A stretch of DNA of 64,000 nt from Streptomyces dengpaensis (GTDB taxonomy: Bacteria > Actinomycetota > Actinomycetes > Streptomycetales > Streptomycetaceae). The notes below the pieces were generated by a model. It worked only from the letters and a program-made list of their open reading frames with translations, made no database searches and was not told the origin of the DNA. The DNA is taken from assembly GCF_002946835.1 (NCBI RefSeq), contig NZ_CP026652.1, positions 868,001 through 932,000 on the forward strand. The letters are read 5' to 3'. How positions within the stretch are numbered: the stretch's first letter is position 1; the number at the start of each line of letters is the position of its first letter. Positions 48,280 through 58,182 of this stretch are shown here, piece by piece. The position numbers were made by a program, and so were the translations under genes.

Positions 48280-49544
48280 GGTGTCCTCCCGCCCGGCCCT
48301 GTCAGGAGCACCGCGGACTGGAATCCGCCGAATCCGCTGCCGACGGAGAGCACGTTCTTCAGCTTCCGCGGGCGTGCGGTGCGCGGCACGTAGTCCAGGT
48401 CGCACTCGGGGTCGGGGGTCTCGTAGTTCGCCGTCGGCGGTACCACCTGGTGCGTCAGAGCGAGGACGCAGGCGACGACCTCTATCGCACCGATCGCGCC
48501 CAGTGAGTGCCCCACCATGGATTTGATGGAGCTCATCGGGATGTCGTAGGCGTGGTCGCCCAGGGACCGCTTGACCGCCGCGGTCTCGTGCCGGTCGTTC
48601 TGCCGGGTGCCCGAGCCGTGTGCGTTGACGTAGTCGATCAGCGTGGGGTCGAGGCGGGCCTGGTCGAGCGTGCTGTCGATCGCCCGGGCCATCTCCAGCC
48701 CTTCGCCGGTCAGACCGGTCATGTGGTAGGCGTTGCCATAGGTCGCGTAGCCGCTGATCTCGCAGTACACGTGCGCGCCACGGGCTCGGGCGTGCTCGTA
48801 CTCCTCCAGGACCAGGACCGCGCCGCCCTCGCCCATGACGAAGCCGTTGCGGTTCGCGTCGAAGGGCCGGGAGGCGTGCTCGGGGTCGTCGTTGTTGGGC
48901 GATGTCGCCTTGATCGCGTCGAAGCAGGCCATGGTGATCGGTGATATCGGCGAGTCCGACGCTCCGGCTATGCAGACGTCGGCCCGGCCCTCCTCGATGG
49001 TGTGGAAGGCGTAGCCGACCGCGTCGAGTCCCGATGTGCAGCCCGTGGAGACGGTCTGCACCGGGCCCTGGGCACCGAACCGCTCGGCGACGACCGAGGC
49101 GAGCGTGCTGGGCGAGAACGCCATGTGCAGTTTGGGTTCGGCCGCGCGATGGTCCACGTCCCACCGCCGTCCTCCCTCACTGACCAGGACGTAGTCGTGT
49201 TCCAGGCGGGTGGTACCGCCGACGGCGCTGCCCAGGGAGACTCCGATGCGCCAGGGGTTTTCCCGGTCGGTGTCGAGTCCGGAGTCGCGTACGGCTTCGC
49301 CGGCGGCGACCGCGGCGAACTGGATGTACCGGTCGGCGTAGTCGCGCAGCTCCGGGTTCAGGCCGTGCGCGAGGGGGTCGAAGTCGCATTCGGCGGCTAT
49401 GCGCGAGCGCAGCCCCGCCGGATCGAACAGCGTGATGCCGCGGGTCGCGGTACGACCGTTGGCAAGGAGGTCCCAGAACGCCTTCGCCCCGGTGCCGCCC
49501 GGAGCGACCACACCGATACCGGTGACGGCCACCCGCCGGGTCAC
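48276..49544 (-). CDS. Beta-ketoacyl synthase alpha, KS-alpha (whiE ORFIII-like)
   Basis: A 422-residue ketosynthase. The catalytic Cys is in [15 protein letters not shown], with His residues in [15 protein letters not shown] and [13 protein letters not shown]. With CLF and ACP it builds the polyketide from malonyl units. The GTG start overlaps the cupin stop by 4 nt (GTGA). Confidence 0.96.
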   Translation of the reverse strand: MTRRVAVTGIGVVAPGGTGAKAFWDLLANGRTATRGITLFDPAGLRSRIAAECDFDPLAHGLNPELRDYADRYIQFAAVAAGEAVRDSGLDTDRENPWRIGVSLGSAVGGTTRLEHDYVLVSEGGRRWDVDHRAAEPKLHMAFSPSTLASVVAERFGAQGPVQTVSTGCTSGLDAVGYAFHTIEEGRADVCIAGASDSPISPITMACFDAIKATSPNNDDPEHASRPFDANRNGFVMGEGGAVLVLEEYEHARARGAHVYCEISGYATYGNAYHMTGLTGEGLEMARAIDSTLDQARLDPTLIDYVNAHGSGTRQNDRHETAAVKRSLGDHAYDIPMSSIKSMVGHSLGAIGAIEVVACVLALTHQVVPPTANYETPDPECDLDYVPRTARPRKLKNVLSVGSGFGGFQSAVLLTGPGGRTP

Positions 49545-50005
49545 TTTATGGCCCCACTTCGCTCGGACGGCCGTCCGAGGTCGGGCGCCCCGACGGTGAA
49601 CTCGGGGCCGTGCACAGCGTCGTCGGTCACCTCCGTGTCGACATGGCCGAGGCTGGGACGCGGGGCGAGGGGGCCCAGGTGGAAGACCATGCGGGCTTCC
49701 GTGTCGCCGACGTTGCGGAAGCGGTGCCGCATATTGATCGGGATCAAGAGGCCCTGATCGGGCTGGAGCGTGTGCGTGTCGCCGTCCAGGTCCACTTCGA
49801 GCGCCCCGGTGACGACGTACACGAACTCCTCGGAGTACGGGTGGTAGTGCTCGCCGATGCGCTCGCCGGGCTGGACGATGGCCAGGCCCATGAAGCCGCT
49901 GGTGGAACCCACCGTCGCCGGGGTGAGCATGGCCCGCAGGTCGCCGCCGCGCCTGCGGTTGGGTTCTGTCTCGCTCAGATCCACGATGCGTGGCTGCTTG
50001 ATCAT
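49541..50005 (-). CDS. Cupin protein of the spore-pigment cluster (whiE ORFII-like)
   Basis: A 154-residue single-domain cupin: [20 protein letters not shown] with the HxHx4-6E metal motif and [11 protein letters not shown] with the last His. Homologues sit at the same place in whiE and related pigment clusters; the exact reaction is not established and may be ring modification or cyclisation help. The ATG at 50005 has GGAGG 8 nt upstream. Confidence 0.9.
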   Translation of the reverse strand: MIKQPRIVDLSETEPNRRRGGDLRAMLTPATVGSTSGFMGLAIVQPGERIGEHYHPYSEEFVYVVTGALEVDLDGDTHTLQPDQGLLIPINMRHRFRNVGDTEARMVFHLGPLAPRPSLGHVDTEVTDDAVHGPEFTVGAPDLGRPSERSGAIK

Positions 50006-50073
50006 GGTTGATACCTCCGGGTGTTGCATTGACGTCCGGGCGAATCGCCGCGGACTCGGGCCGCGGGCGTCCG

Positions 50074-51198
50074 TCAGGCGTCCGTCGAACTGCGGTCGGT
50101 GATGGGCATCATGTCGGCGTGCGACAGGAGGCGGTTGATGTTGCGTTCCGTCTCCAGGGAGCCCTCGACGCCGATCGCGGCACCGTCGAGCAGGCGCTCC
50201 AACTCCGCTGCCTTCTTCGGGCCGTTGAGGCCGAGGGAGGCGACGGGGTCGGTGTCGAGTTCGCCCGTCAGGTCGACGAGGCGCACCACGATGTCGTCGC
50301 GCTGGAACACCGTGCTGCCGTACACGGGGCTGTTCGGGTCGTCCGCCGCGGCCTCGTCCTGGTGGGCGAGCAGCCGGGCGAGCTCCATCCCGCAGCCTCG
50401 CTTGGCCGGGTAGTACAGCGCGTGACGCCGCAGTTCGGCGGGTTCCGGCCGGCCGGACACCACGTGGTGCACGGCCGGGAGCGCGGCCCGGGTGAAGAAG
50501 ACCCGCGCCGAGTCGGGGTCGCTCAGATCCCGGTCCTGTTCCAGGTACGGGTTGATGGCCTCCTCGACCGCCCGCACCTCGGGCTGGCGTGCGACGTGGC
50601 GCAGTGCCGCGAGGAGGTCGCCCTCCACTTCCACGGCGCGTACGACGCGGTTGCCGTGCATGAAGAGAGAGGTACGGCGCAGCTTCGTCGTGTCGTCGAC
50701 CTGGGCCTGGGGTGACTTGTACCCGGCGAGAATCTCCGCGACCTTCGATTCGGAGCCCGGCTTGACGGTGAAGGTGAGGGCGTGGCGTGCCACACCGTCG
50801 CCCACGCGGGCCTCCACCTGCGTGTCCGCCTTGGCCGACCCTGGCGTGAGCGGCTGAACGGGGCTGGTCTCCCGGAGGATGCTGTAGCGCATGGACCGGG
50901 TGTCCCGGACACAGTTGTGCATGGGCCTGACGGTTTCCACATGCTCCTCGCTGTTCACCCACGCGAGGAAGGGCGGAGCACTCTCCCATTCGCTGGTGAT
51001 GAGCCACTGCGAAGGGTTCTCGATGGACTGGCACAGCTGGTCACTGATGTGACCGGGGACCGATGCGACCTGATTGCGCATGTGCTCGTACGCGTCGAGG
51101 AATTGCTGCTGGGCACCTTCGTACAGATCGAGCAGCAGGATCACCCGCAGCCTGGAACCGTCGAAGGCCGACTGCGATATACGTGCTGTGGTGGTCAT
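50074..51198 (-). CDS. SchA/CurD-like domain protein (whiE ORFI-like)
   Basis: A 374-residue protein made of ABM-like ferredoxin modules: [20 protein letters not shown] in the first, [20 protein letters not shown] in the second and [20 protein letters not shown] in the third. It is the first gene of the spore-pigment operon in S. coelicolor (whiE ORFI), S. halstedii (schA) and others. Its function is unknown. ATG at 51198 follows a GGAAGAGGTG stretch. It ends 68 nt before the cupin gene. Confidence 0.9.
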   Translation of the reverse strand: MTTTARISQSAFDGSRLRVILLLDLYEGAQQQFLDAYEHMRNQVASVPGHISDQLCQSIENPSQWLITSEWESAPPFLAWVNSEEHVETVRPMHNCVRDTRSMRYSILRETSPVQPLTPGSAKADTQVEARVGDGVARHALTFTVKPGSESKVAEILAGYKSPQAQVDDTTKLRRTSLFMHGNRVVRAVEVEGDLLAALRHVARQPEVRAVEEAINPYLEQDRDLSDPDSARVFFTRAALPAVHHVVSGRPEPAELRRHALYYPAKRGCGMELARLLAHQDEAAADDPNSPVYGSTVFQRDDIVVRLVDLTGELDTDPVASLGLNGPKKAAELERLLDGAAIGVEGSLETERNINRLLSHADMMPITDRSSTDA

Positions 51199-51434
51199 CC
51201 GGCACACCTCTTCCTTTTCTCACTGAAGGTCAGGAAACGACCGCCGTACCCGAAAAGCCGGGGTCGCCATGTGCTGATCGTTGACGGGAGCCCCGATACG
51301 CGCGAGCCCCACGGGGCGGACGAGTGAACCGCGTGTCATCCGGGTGCCCCGAGGGCGCCAACCGGTCAGCAAAAGGGCATGGAATCTGCATCCCATTTCC
51401 TGACTCACGTCGCAGGTGACGCTGGAGGCAAGCA
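51199..51434. promoter_or_regulatory. Divergent promoter region of the spore-pigment genes
   Basis: This 236-nt gap separates the ORFI operon from the ORFVIII-like hydroxylase. In S. coelicolor the matching gap has two promoters, the hydroxylase one being dependent on the late sporulation sigma factor SigF. No clear -35/-10 elements can be fixed by eye. Confidence 0.5.
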
Positions 51435-53177
51435 ATGAACCGATTGGAAGAGGCCGGCGAGGACGGTCACCACACGCCCGTCCTCATCGTCGGCGGCTCT
51501 CTGGTGGGCCTGTCCACCTCTCTGTTCCTGGGGCGTCTCGGCGTGCCGCACATCCTCGTCGAGCGCCACGCGGACACCTCGATCCATCCGCGCGGGCGCG
51601 GAAACAACGTGCGCACGATGGAGTTGTTCCGGGTGGCCGGGGCGGAGCGGCGCATCGAGGAGGCCGCATCGGTCCTGTCGGAGAACCACGGCATCATGCA
51701 GACGCCGACGCTGGTGGGCGATGCCGGCGAGTGGCTGTTCAAGGAGATCGACCCGGGCGGCGGGCTCGCGCGCTTCAGCCCCAGCGGGTGGTGTCTGTGC
51801 AGTCAGAACGACCTCGAACCGGTGCTGTTGGAGTGCGCCCGCGAGCTGGGCGGAGATCTGCGGTACTTCACGGAGATGCTGTCGTTCGAGCAGGACCGCC
51901 AGGGCGTGACAGCGCAGGTCAAGAGCCGGGAGACCGGCGAGCACACCACTATTCGAGCCGACTACCTCGTCGCGGCGGACGGTCCGCGCAGCCCGATCCG
52001 CGAGCGGCTCGGCATCGGACAGAACGGACCGGGCGACCTGTTCCACAACGTGAGCGTCACGTTCGACTCCCGCGGTCTCGCGGACGTCGTCGGTGACCGG
52101 CGTTTCATCGTCTGCTATCTGACCAATCCGGAGGCCGACGGTGCCCTCCTGCCGGTCGACAACCGGGAGCACTGGGTGTTCCACGCCCCCTGGCACCCCG
52201 AACACGGCGAGACGCTGGAGGAGTTCACCGACGAGCGGTGCGCGGAGCACATCCGGCGGGCCGTCGGCGTGCCGGATCTCGATGTGAAGATCACCGGCTC
52301 GGCCGCCTGGCACGCGGCCGAGCGGGTCGCCGAGCGATACGGGGACGGCCGGGTGTTCCTCGCCGGCGACTCGGCCCATGAGATGTCCCCCACCGGGGCG
52401 TTCGGCTCCAACACCGGTATCCAGGACGCGCACAACCTGGCCTGGAAACTGTCCGCCGTTCTGGGCGGCTGGGCCGGTCCCGGGCTGCTGGAGTCGTACG
52501 ACGCCGAGCGCCGCCCGGTCGCGGAGGCGACGAGCGCGCGCGCCTCGTCGCGTTCGGTGGAGCACAGCCACCCCGGGTACACACCGGCTCCGGGGGCCGG
52601 CGGCACGGGTGGTCCCGGTGGCGCTGGTGGCGCCGGTGGCCCCGGTGGCCCCGGCCGTGGGGGTCCCGGTGGTCCCGGCCGTGGGGGTCCCGGTGGTCCC
52701 GGTCGCGGAATCCTCAACGTGGCGCTGGGCTACCGCTATCCGCAGGGCGCCGTCCTGGGCGCCGATCCGGCGATGCCGGTCGTACCCGAGAGCCTGCGCA
52801 TGACGGGAGAGCCCGGGAGCCGTGCTCCCCATATGTGGCTGAACCGCGCCGGCACCCGCATCTCCACCCTCGACCTGTACGAGCGGTCCATGGTGCTGCT
52901 GAGCTCCGCGGGCGGCGCCTGCGGGTGGCACGCCGCGGCGACGAGTGTCGCGCGGCAGCTGTCCATGCCGCTCGACTCGTACCGCATCGGCATCGGGGCC
53001 GACGCGGAGCTGTCCCCCGCGAGCGACCTGGACTGGGCCGAGGTCCACGGTGTCACCGCCGACGGCGCGGTCCTGGTCCGCCCCGACGGTTTCGTCGCAT
53101 GGCGGTCCGAAGGCCCGTCGGCGAATCCCGAAGCCGCGCTGCGGGAGGCCCTCGTGGCGATCCTCGATAGGGGCTGA
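51435..53177 (+). CDS. FAD-dependent aromatic hydroxylase (whiE ORFVIII-like) with a Gly-rich insert
   Basis: A 580-residue class A flavin monooxygenase that hydroxylates the pigment polyketide. The FAD motif is VLIVGGSLVGLSTSLFLGRL, the DG motif is YLVAADGPRSPIRERLG, and the GD motif is RVFLAGDSAHEMSPTGAFG. The C-terminal thioredoxin-like domain spans about residues 440-575. Residues 384-422 are an unusual Gly/Pro/Arg insert of repeated GGPGGPGRG units encoded by a DNA repeat at 52600-52712. ATG at 51435 has GGAGG. Confidence 0.92.
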   Translation: MNRLEEAGEDGHHTPVLIVGGSLVGLSTSLFLGRLGVPHILVERHADTSIHPRGRGNNVRTMELFRVAGAERRIEEAASVLSENHGIMQTPTLVGDAGEWLFKEIDPGGGLARFSPSGWCLCSQNDLEPVLLECARELGGDLRYFTEMLSFEQDRQGVTAQVKSRETGEHTTIRADYLVAADGPRSPIRERLGIGQNGPGDLFHNVSVTFDSRGLADVVGDRRFIVCYLTNPEADGALLPVDNREHWVFHAPWHPEHGETLEEFTDERCAEHIRRAVGVPDLDVKITGSAAWHAAERVAERYGDGRVFLAGDSAHEMSPTGAFGSNTGIQDAHNLAWKLSAVLGGWAGPGLLESYDAERRPVAEATSARASSRSVEHSHPGYTPAPGAGGTGGPGGAGGAGGPGGPGRGGPGGPGRGGPGGPGRGILNVALGYRYPQGAVLGADPAMPVVPESLRMTGEPGSRAPHMWLNRAGTRISTLDLYERSMVLLSSAGGACGWHAAATSVARQLSMPLDSYRIGIGADAELSPASDLDWAEVHGVTADGAVLVRPDGFVAWRSEGPSANPEAALREALVAILDRG

Positions 53178-53221
53178 CGATCCCGTCCCGGTGAGCCGAG
53201 GACATCGCTCGCATCAGGCAA

Positions 53222-53250
53222 CCGACCGCCGGCCGAAGGCCGGCGGTCGG
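53222..53250. terminator. Terminator after the hydroxylase gene
   Basis: A perfect 13-bp stem CCGACCGCCGGCC/GGCCGGCGGTCGG with a GAA loop, 45 nt after the stop. Its right arm runs into the tandem repeat. Confidence 0.85.
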
Positions 53251-53315
53251 CGTCTGTCGGCGGTCGGCGTCTGTCGGCGGTCGGCGTCTGTCGGCGGTCG
53301 GCGTCTGTCGGCGGT
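53242..53315. repeat. 17-bp tandem repeat, four copies
   Basis: The unit GTCTGTCGGCGGTCGGC starts at 53252, 53269, 53286 and 53303, with exact 17-nt spacing and the last copy slightly altered (GTTGGC). It lies in the convergent gap after the hydroxylase terminator. It looks like slippage expansion of the terminator's right arm. Confidence 0.85.
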
Positions 53316-53481
53316 TGGCACCGGCACCGGCACGGCCCGTTGCTCACCGGCGTGGCCCTCTGCGACGGACGACGGGCCCCAGAGGGGTATCGGCCCGCTG
53401 GGGCTTGCCACCCCGCCACGCCCCAGGTATGAACACGGGCGACTCCCCATGCGCCCGCGTTCAGCCAATGCGCTGCTCCCG

Positions 53482-54537
53482 TTACGCCAGTCCGGCCCGC
53501 TCCAGCGCCTCGGATCCGGCTCGCAACGAGGCAATCCGCTCCTCCAGGGGGAGGTCCCCGGGGGACAGCGTGAGCGTGGTGACCCCGGCCTCGGCGTAGG
53601 CCCTCATGCGGTCGGCGATGCGGTCGACGGAGCCGAGCAGAGTGGTCTGGTCGATCAGGTCCTGCGGTACAGCGGCCGCTGCACCCTCTTTGTCGCCGGA
53701 CAGGTACTTGTCCTGGATCTCGGCGGCTTCCCTCTCGTAGCCCATGCGCTGGGCGAGCTGGTTGTAGAAGTTCTGCTTGCGGCTGCCCATGCCGCCGACG
53801 TACAGGGCGGTGTGGGGCCGGAAGGCGTCGGCGAGCCGGGCGACATCCTTGTCGTCACCGACGACGAGCGGGACCGTGGGGCACACGTCGAAACCGTCGA
53901 GGGTCTTGCCGGCCTTCTCGCGCCCGGCACGCAGGTATCGGATCGAGGTCTCCTCGAGGTGCTCGGCCGAGGGGAAGATGAGCAGCGCGCCGTCGGCGAT
54001 CTCGCCGGTCTGCTCCAGGTTCTTGGGGCCGATCGCGGCGATGTACAGCGGGATGTGCTCGCGCTCGGGGTGCACGGTGAGCTTGAGCGGCTTGCCCGGG
54101 CCGCCCGGCAGGGGCAGCGTCCAGTGCTCGCCCTCGTACGAGAGCCGCTCCCGCGTCATCGCCTTCCGTACGATCTCCACGTACTCGCGGGTGCGCGCCA
54201 GCGGCTTGTCGAACTTGACGCCGTACCAGCCCTCGGAGACCTGCGGCCCCGAGACGCCGAGGCCGAGACGGAACCGGCCGCCCGACAGGGAGTCCAGGGT
54301 CGCGGCGGTCATCGCGGTCATCGCGGGCTGACGGGCCGGGATCTGGAAGATGGCCGAGCCGACATCAATGCGCTCGGTCTGGGCGGCGACCCAGCTGAGC
54401 ACGGTCGCCGCGTCCGAGCCGTAGGCCTCGGCGGCCCAGCAGACGGCGTATCCGAGCCGGTCGGCCTCCTGGGCGACGGCGAGATTTTCCGCGTCCATTC
54501 CGGCGCCCCAGTAACCGAGGTTGATCCCGAGCTGCAT
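53482..54537 (-). CDS. LLM-class F420-dependent oxidoreductase
   Basis: A 351-residue luciferase-like (TIM-barrel) enzyme: MQLGINLGYWGAGMDAENLA at the start, DVGSAIFQIPARQPAMTAMT, and GRFRLGLGVSGPQVSEGWYG, as in F420-dependent reductases of Actinobacteria. It moves hydride from F420H2 to an unknown substrate. It is convergent with the hydroxylase gene across the repeat region, and forms its own transcript. Confidence 0.9.
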   Translation of the reverse strand: MQLGINLGYWGAGMDAENLAVAQEADRLGYAVCWAAEAYGSDAATVLSWVAAQTERIDVGSAIFQIPARQPAMTAMTAATLDSLSGGRFRLGLGVSGPQVSEGWYGVKFDKPLARTREYVEIVRKAMTRERLSYEGEHWTLPLPGGPGKPLKLTVHPEREHIPLYIAAIGPKNLEQTGEIADGALLIFPSAEHLEETSIRYLRAGREKAGKTLDGFDVCPTVPLVVGDDKDVARLADAFRPHTALYVGGMGSRKQNFYNQLAQRMGYEREAAEIQDKYLSGDKEGAAAAVPQDLIDQTTLLGSVDRIADRMRAYAEAGVTTLTLSPGDLPLEERIASLRAGSEALERAGLA

Positions 54538-55177
54538 AACTGAATCCCTTACCGATCAATGCCCTCGCTTGCCCGCAGACCCTAGCCCGGAGATGCGTCG
54601 GAAGGCGGGCGGGGCTCGCCGGGATCGGGCAGGCGCCGGTGCTGCTGCAAGCCGGTAGGACCTCCCCGGGCAGGCCCCCTCGGGTGTCCGCGCCACCGTG
54701 CCCGTGAGCGCTTGTCCCGGGTATTCACGACCGGCGGCGCGCTCGGTCGGCTACGGTGCGTTCGTCTCAGCGTGCGGCGCTTGCCCGAAGAGCGCATCTC
54801 GGTACCCGGTGTCTGGCCGTCAGGCAGCAGCCTGCTCGTCGGCTCCCTTCGGTCCTGCCTGCCGGGACCGCCTCCGGCGCCCGTTTCCCCCGTGGGTCGC
54901 TGCTTCCCTTGGGGGTACCCGCGTACGTCGCCTTCGAGGACACCGCGTGCCTCGAACGGGATGGCCATGGTCTGAGCGAAGTCGTGATCGCGGGGCAATT
55001 CGCCCCGGACAATCTCAGGTTGCACACACCCTGCTCACGTGATGCGTTGGTAGCAGGTGCTGCAGCTCCGTCGCGGAATGGATCCACATCTGTACAGCCT
55101 CGACATGGCCTTCTCCGGATGTGCCCGGCACCGCATCATCCTCGACCCATGTTCCGGGTGCAGAGAGAGGGCCTCTT
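54538..55177. other. Gene-free region upstream of the CoA-transferase relic
   Basis: About 640 nt without a recognisable gene. A minus-strand frame near 54920-55025 (ELPRDHDFAQTMAIPFEARG) has protein-like composition but no family or start site and may be a relic. ATGGATCCAC at 55078-55087 resembles the putative GntR sites of the island, but this could be chance. Confidence 0.3.
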
Positions 55178-55545
55178 ATGTCCACCGAAAACGGGCTTCC
55201 CAGTTCGCTGTCGGGCATCCGGGTGCTCGACCTGTCGACCGTTGTCATGGGCCCCTATGCCACGCAGATCCTCGGCGACCTCGGGGCGGATGTGATCAAG
55301 GTGGAAGCGCCGAGCGGCGACGTGTCCCGGTCGTCCTTCCCGCAGTTGCACCCGGGCATGTCCGCCCTGGCACTCAACGTCAACCGCAACAAACGCAGTC
55401 TCGGCCTGAACCTGAAGACGCCGGAGGGCCGCGAGGCACTGCTCAAGTTGGTGGAGACCGCGGACGTGGTCGTGACCAATATGCGCCAGCGGATGTCGGT
55501 GCGGCCGACCCGGCCGCCATCGACGAACTGCGGGCACGGTCACGG
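55178..55545 (+). pseudogene. Family III CoA-transferase, N-terminal relic
   Basis: ATG at 55178 starts a normal CaiB/BaiF-type N-terminus: [37 protein letters not shown] and [20 protein letters not shown]. Near 55500 the frame is lost, and in the next frame [18 protein letters not shown] is readable for a short distance before unrelated sequence. Only about the first 110 of some 400 residues remain. Confidence 0.8.
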
Positions 55546-55612
55546 AAGGTCAGGGAACACTGGAAGCCGCCGTACTCAAGTCGCATGCCGAACCGGCACA
55601 GCGCCGCAGTCC

Positions 55613-55981
55613 ATGTTGAGCGCACAGCTGGAGGAGATCAAGAGCAAGGTGTCCGCACTCACCGGCTGCGCCACCCTGCTGGGCGAGCATCTGCCGCGCA
55701 CCCCGCAGGACACCGTTCCCGAGCTGTCCGAACTGGCCGACCCACTGCAGGAGCACCTTGGCGCGCTGGCCCGTGCCTCCGCCGGAGCAGAGCCCGCACC
55801 GGGCGCCCTTCGATCGGTCTACGACACCTTTGCCGCCCGCTCCGGCTTGCTGGCCGCGGCGGCCGACAGCTCCGGCAGCGGCGCGGCGCGCCTGGCCGTC
55901 GCCCTGAGCACCGGGACCGTCGACGCGGTTGAAGACCTCACAGCAGCCATCGCCACCCGCCACCGCCGCCACGCGGCCTGA
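55613..55981 (+). CDS. Short helical hypothetical protein downstream of the CoA-transferase relic
   Basis: A 122-residue Ala/Leu-rich sequence, open in the same frame as the relic upstream (so the two could be read as one fused chain). From ATG at 55613 it reads [20 protein letters not shown] and continues as several amphipathic helices to [16 protein letters not shown]. No family is recognised. There is no good ribosome-binding site for the ATG, so it may itself be a gene fragment. Confidence 0.45.
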   Translation: MLSAQLEEIKSKVSALTGCATLLGEHLPRTPQDTVPELSELADPLQEHLGALARASAGAEPAPGALRSVYDTFAARSGLLAAAADSSGSGAARLAVALSTGTVDAVEDLTAAIATRHRRHAA

Positions 55982-56033
55982 TGTAGGGCGGCGGTCTTCC
56001 TGTTCATCGGCTTCGGCCGACGGCCGGGCTGCC

Positions 56034-56285
56034 GTGGTCGGCCAGTACGTGGCGTTCGGCTACGAACCGGAGTCGGCCATGGTGCACATGCGACGGGCCA
56101 TCGCGGGGCGGACCATGGACAACCAGGGCCGCGGCCTGTTCTCCCTGCTGCTGAGGCACCTGCCCGACGTGGACACCCGCGTGGTGCGCGCGGGTGAGTT
56201 CCCGTGGGACTCGCTGATCGGGTTCCCCTTCGGCGACGGGCACCCGCACGACAAGGACCTGATCACTCCTGTGACGCGGACCTGA
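56034..56285 (+). CDS. Short hypothetical protein or gene fragment before the GH15 gene
   Basis: About 83 residues, with the well-composed core YVAFGYEPESAMVHMRRAIA, then RTMDNQGRGLFSLLLRHLPD and VVRAGEFPWDSLIGFPFGDG. The family is not recognised. The GTG start at 56034 is weak, and the end runs into a 17-bp direct repeat, so this is probably the tail of a truncated gene. Confidence 0.4.
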   Translation: MVGQYVAFGYEPESAMVHMRRAIAGRTMDNQGRGLFSLLLRHLPDVDTRVVRAGEFPWDSLIGFPFGDGHPHDKDLITPVTRT

Positions 56286-56294
56286 TCACTCCTG
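56255..56294 (+). repeat. 17-bp direct repeat before the GH15 gene
   Basis: GGACCTGATCACTCCTG occurs at 56255-56271 and again at 56278-56294, 23 nt apart, the second copy just ahead of the AAGGAGG of the GH15 gene. It may be an insertion or rearrangement scar or a tandem operator. Confidence 0.7.
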
Positions 56295-56308
56295 GCAAGG
56301 AGGCCGCC

Positions 56309-58126
56309 ATGGATCGCTACCCGCCCATCGCCGACCACGGGCTCGTCGGAGATCTGCAGACCGCCGCTCTGGTTTCGTCCCAAGGCGTGATCGACTGGTT
56401 CGCGGCACCGCGCTTCGACTCGCCCAGTATCTTCGCCGCCCTGCTCGACCACGACGGCGGCGGCTATTTCCTCCTCGCTCCCGAAGCCCCCGAGGGGACC
56501 TGGAAGCAGCTCTACTACCCGGACACCGCCGTCGTAGTGACCCGCTTCATGTCACCCGACGGAGTCGGCGAGATCGTCGACCATATGCCGGCCCAACCGG
56601 GCCCGACGGCGACCGACCGGCACCGCCTGGTGCGTCTCGTGCGGGCGGTGCGCGGCACCGTATGCTTCCGCCTCGAGTGTCGGCCGCGGTTCGACTACGC
56701 GCGGGCCACCCACGAACTCGACCTGACGCACAACACGGCGACCTTCCGGGCCCCCAGGACGACGGCCTACCTTCAGGGCACCCTCCCGCTCGAACGGGAC
56801 GAGCAGGACGTCCGGGGCGCCATCACCCTCCACGCCGGAGAGTCGGCGGCGGTGGTGTTCACCGTGTGTGCGCCGGGCGGGGAGGTTCCGCCATCACCCA
56901 CCCTCGAGGGGATCAGCAAAGAGCTCTGGGAGAACATCGACTTCTGGCACAAGTGGCTGCACACCTCGTGCTACCACGGCCGCTGGACTGATGTGGTGCA
57001 CCGTTCCGCGATCACCCTCAAGCTCCTGACGTACGCGCCCACGGGTGCGCCGGTCGCCGCCGCCACCATGGGACTGCCCGAGCAGGTCGGCGGTGAGCGC
57101 AACTGGGACTACCGGTACACTTGGGTGCGCGACGCCTCCCTGTCGGTCCGGGCACTGCTCGATCTCGGCTTCGTGGAGGAGGCGACCCGGTTCACCCGCT
57201 GGCTCGGCGACCGCCTGGCGGCCCGCGAGGGACCGGCCGGCGAACCCCTCCAGATCTTGTACCGGGTCGACGGCGACCCTCATCTGCCGGAGGAGGTCCT
57301 GGAGCACTTCGAGGGCTACCGCGGCTCCTACCCGGTCCGGGCCGGCAACGCCGCCGCCGACCAGCTGCAGCTCGACATCTACGGCGAAGCCCTCTATGCC
57401 CTGGCCGAGAGCCGCGAGGTCGGCGAAAGGTCGGGCTATCACGGATGGAAGTCCGTGGCCGCCACCCTGGACTGGCTCGCCGATTCCTGGGACCGGCCCG
57501 ACGAGGGTATTTGGGAAACCCGGGGCGGACGCAAGGACTTCACATACAGCCGGGTGATGTGCTGGGCCGCATTCGACCGCGGTCTGAAGCTGGCAGCCGA
57601 GTACAGCAGGCCGGCCGACACCGTGCGCTGGACCCAGGTTCGAGACGTCATATTCGAAGAGGTCATGGAGCGCGGCTGGAACGATAAGGAGCAGTCGCTG
57701 GTCCAGCATTACGGCAGCGACATACTGGACGCCTCCCTGCTGCTCGCCCCGCGCGTCGGATTCATCTCCCCCCGGAGCCCCGGCTGGCTCAGCACCCTCG
57801 ACGCCATGGAGCGCGTCCTCGTCTCCGACAGCCTCGTCTACCGCTACGACCCCGAGGCCTCCCCCGACGGACTGCGCGGCTCCGAAGGAACATTCAGCCT
57901 GTGCACGTTCCTGTACGTCGACGCCCTCGCCCGCGCGGGACGCCTCCAACAGGCTCGCTACACCTTCGAGAAGATGCAGACGTACGCGAACCACGTCGGC
58001 CTCTTCGCGGAGGAGATCGGCCTGAGCGGAGAGCAACTCGGCAATTTCCCCCAGGCCTTCACCCATCTCTCCCTCATCATGGCCGCGACGACGCTGGACC
58101 AGGCTCTCGACGGACGGCGCCGCTGA
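56309..58126 (+). CDS. Glycoside hydrolase family 15 glucoamylase/trehalase-like enzyme
   Basis: A 605-residue cytoplasmic enzyme. The N-terminal domain starts YPPIADHGLVGDLQTAALVS, with IDWFAAPRFDSPSIFAALLD, the standard opening of bacterial GH15. The (alpha/alpha)6 catalytic barrel has ERNWDYRYTWVRDASLS, with the substrate-binding Trp/Arg/Asp, and GYRGSYPVRAGNAA; the C-terminus has LSGEQLGNFPQAFTHLSLI. It releases glucose from alpha-glucans or trehalose. ATG at 56309 follows AAGGAGG by 5 nt. CoA-transferase relics lie on both sides. Confidence 0.92.
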   Translation: MDRYPPIADHGLVGDLQTAALVSSQGVIDWFAAPRFDSPSIFAALLDHDGGGYFLLAPEAPEGTWKQLYYPDTAVVVTRFMSPDGVGEIVDHMPAQPGPTATDRHRLVRLVRAVRGTVCFRLECRPRFDYARATHELDLTHNTATFRAPRTTAYLQGTLPLERDEQDVRGAITLHAGESAAVVFTVCAPGGEVPPSPTLEGISKELWENIDFWHKWLHTSCYHGRWTDVVHRSAITLKLLTYAPTGAPVAAATMGLPEQVGGERNWDYRYTWVRDASLSVRALLDLGFVEEATRFTRWLGDRLAAREGPAGEPLQILYRVDGDPHLPEEVLEHFEGYRGSYPVRAGNAAADQLQLDIYGEALYALAESREVGERSGYHGWKSVAATLDWLADSWDRPDEGIWETRGGRKDFTYSRVMCWAAFDRGLKLAAEYSRPADTVRWTQVRDVIFEEVMERGWNDKEQSLVQHYGSDILDASLLLAPRVGFISPRSPGWLSTLDAMERVLVSDSLVYRYDPEASPDGLRGSEGTFSLCTFLYVDALARAGRLQQARYTFEKMQTYANHVGLFAEEIGLSGEQLGNFPQAFTHLSLIMAATTLDQALDGRRR

Positions 58127-58182
58127 ACGCCGCAACTCCCGGCCCGGGATTGAGGTCGGGTGCAGGCGCACCTGCCTCCGGA

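Noticed and set aside
54582..55025. A 147-codon minus-strand frame upstream of the LLM gene
   Set aside because: The sequence is mostly Arg/Pro/Gly-rich, as expected from non-coding GC-rich DNA. Only the first 40 residues look protein-like.
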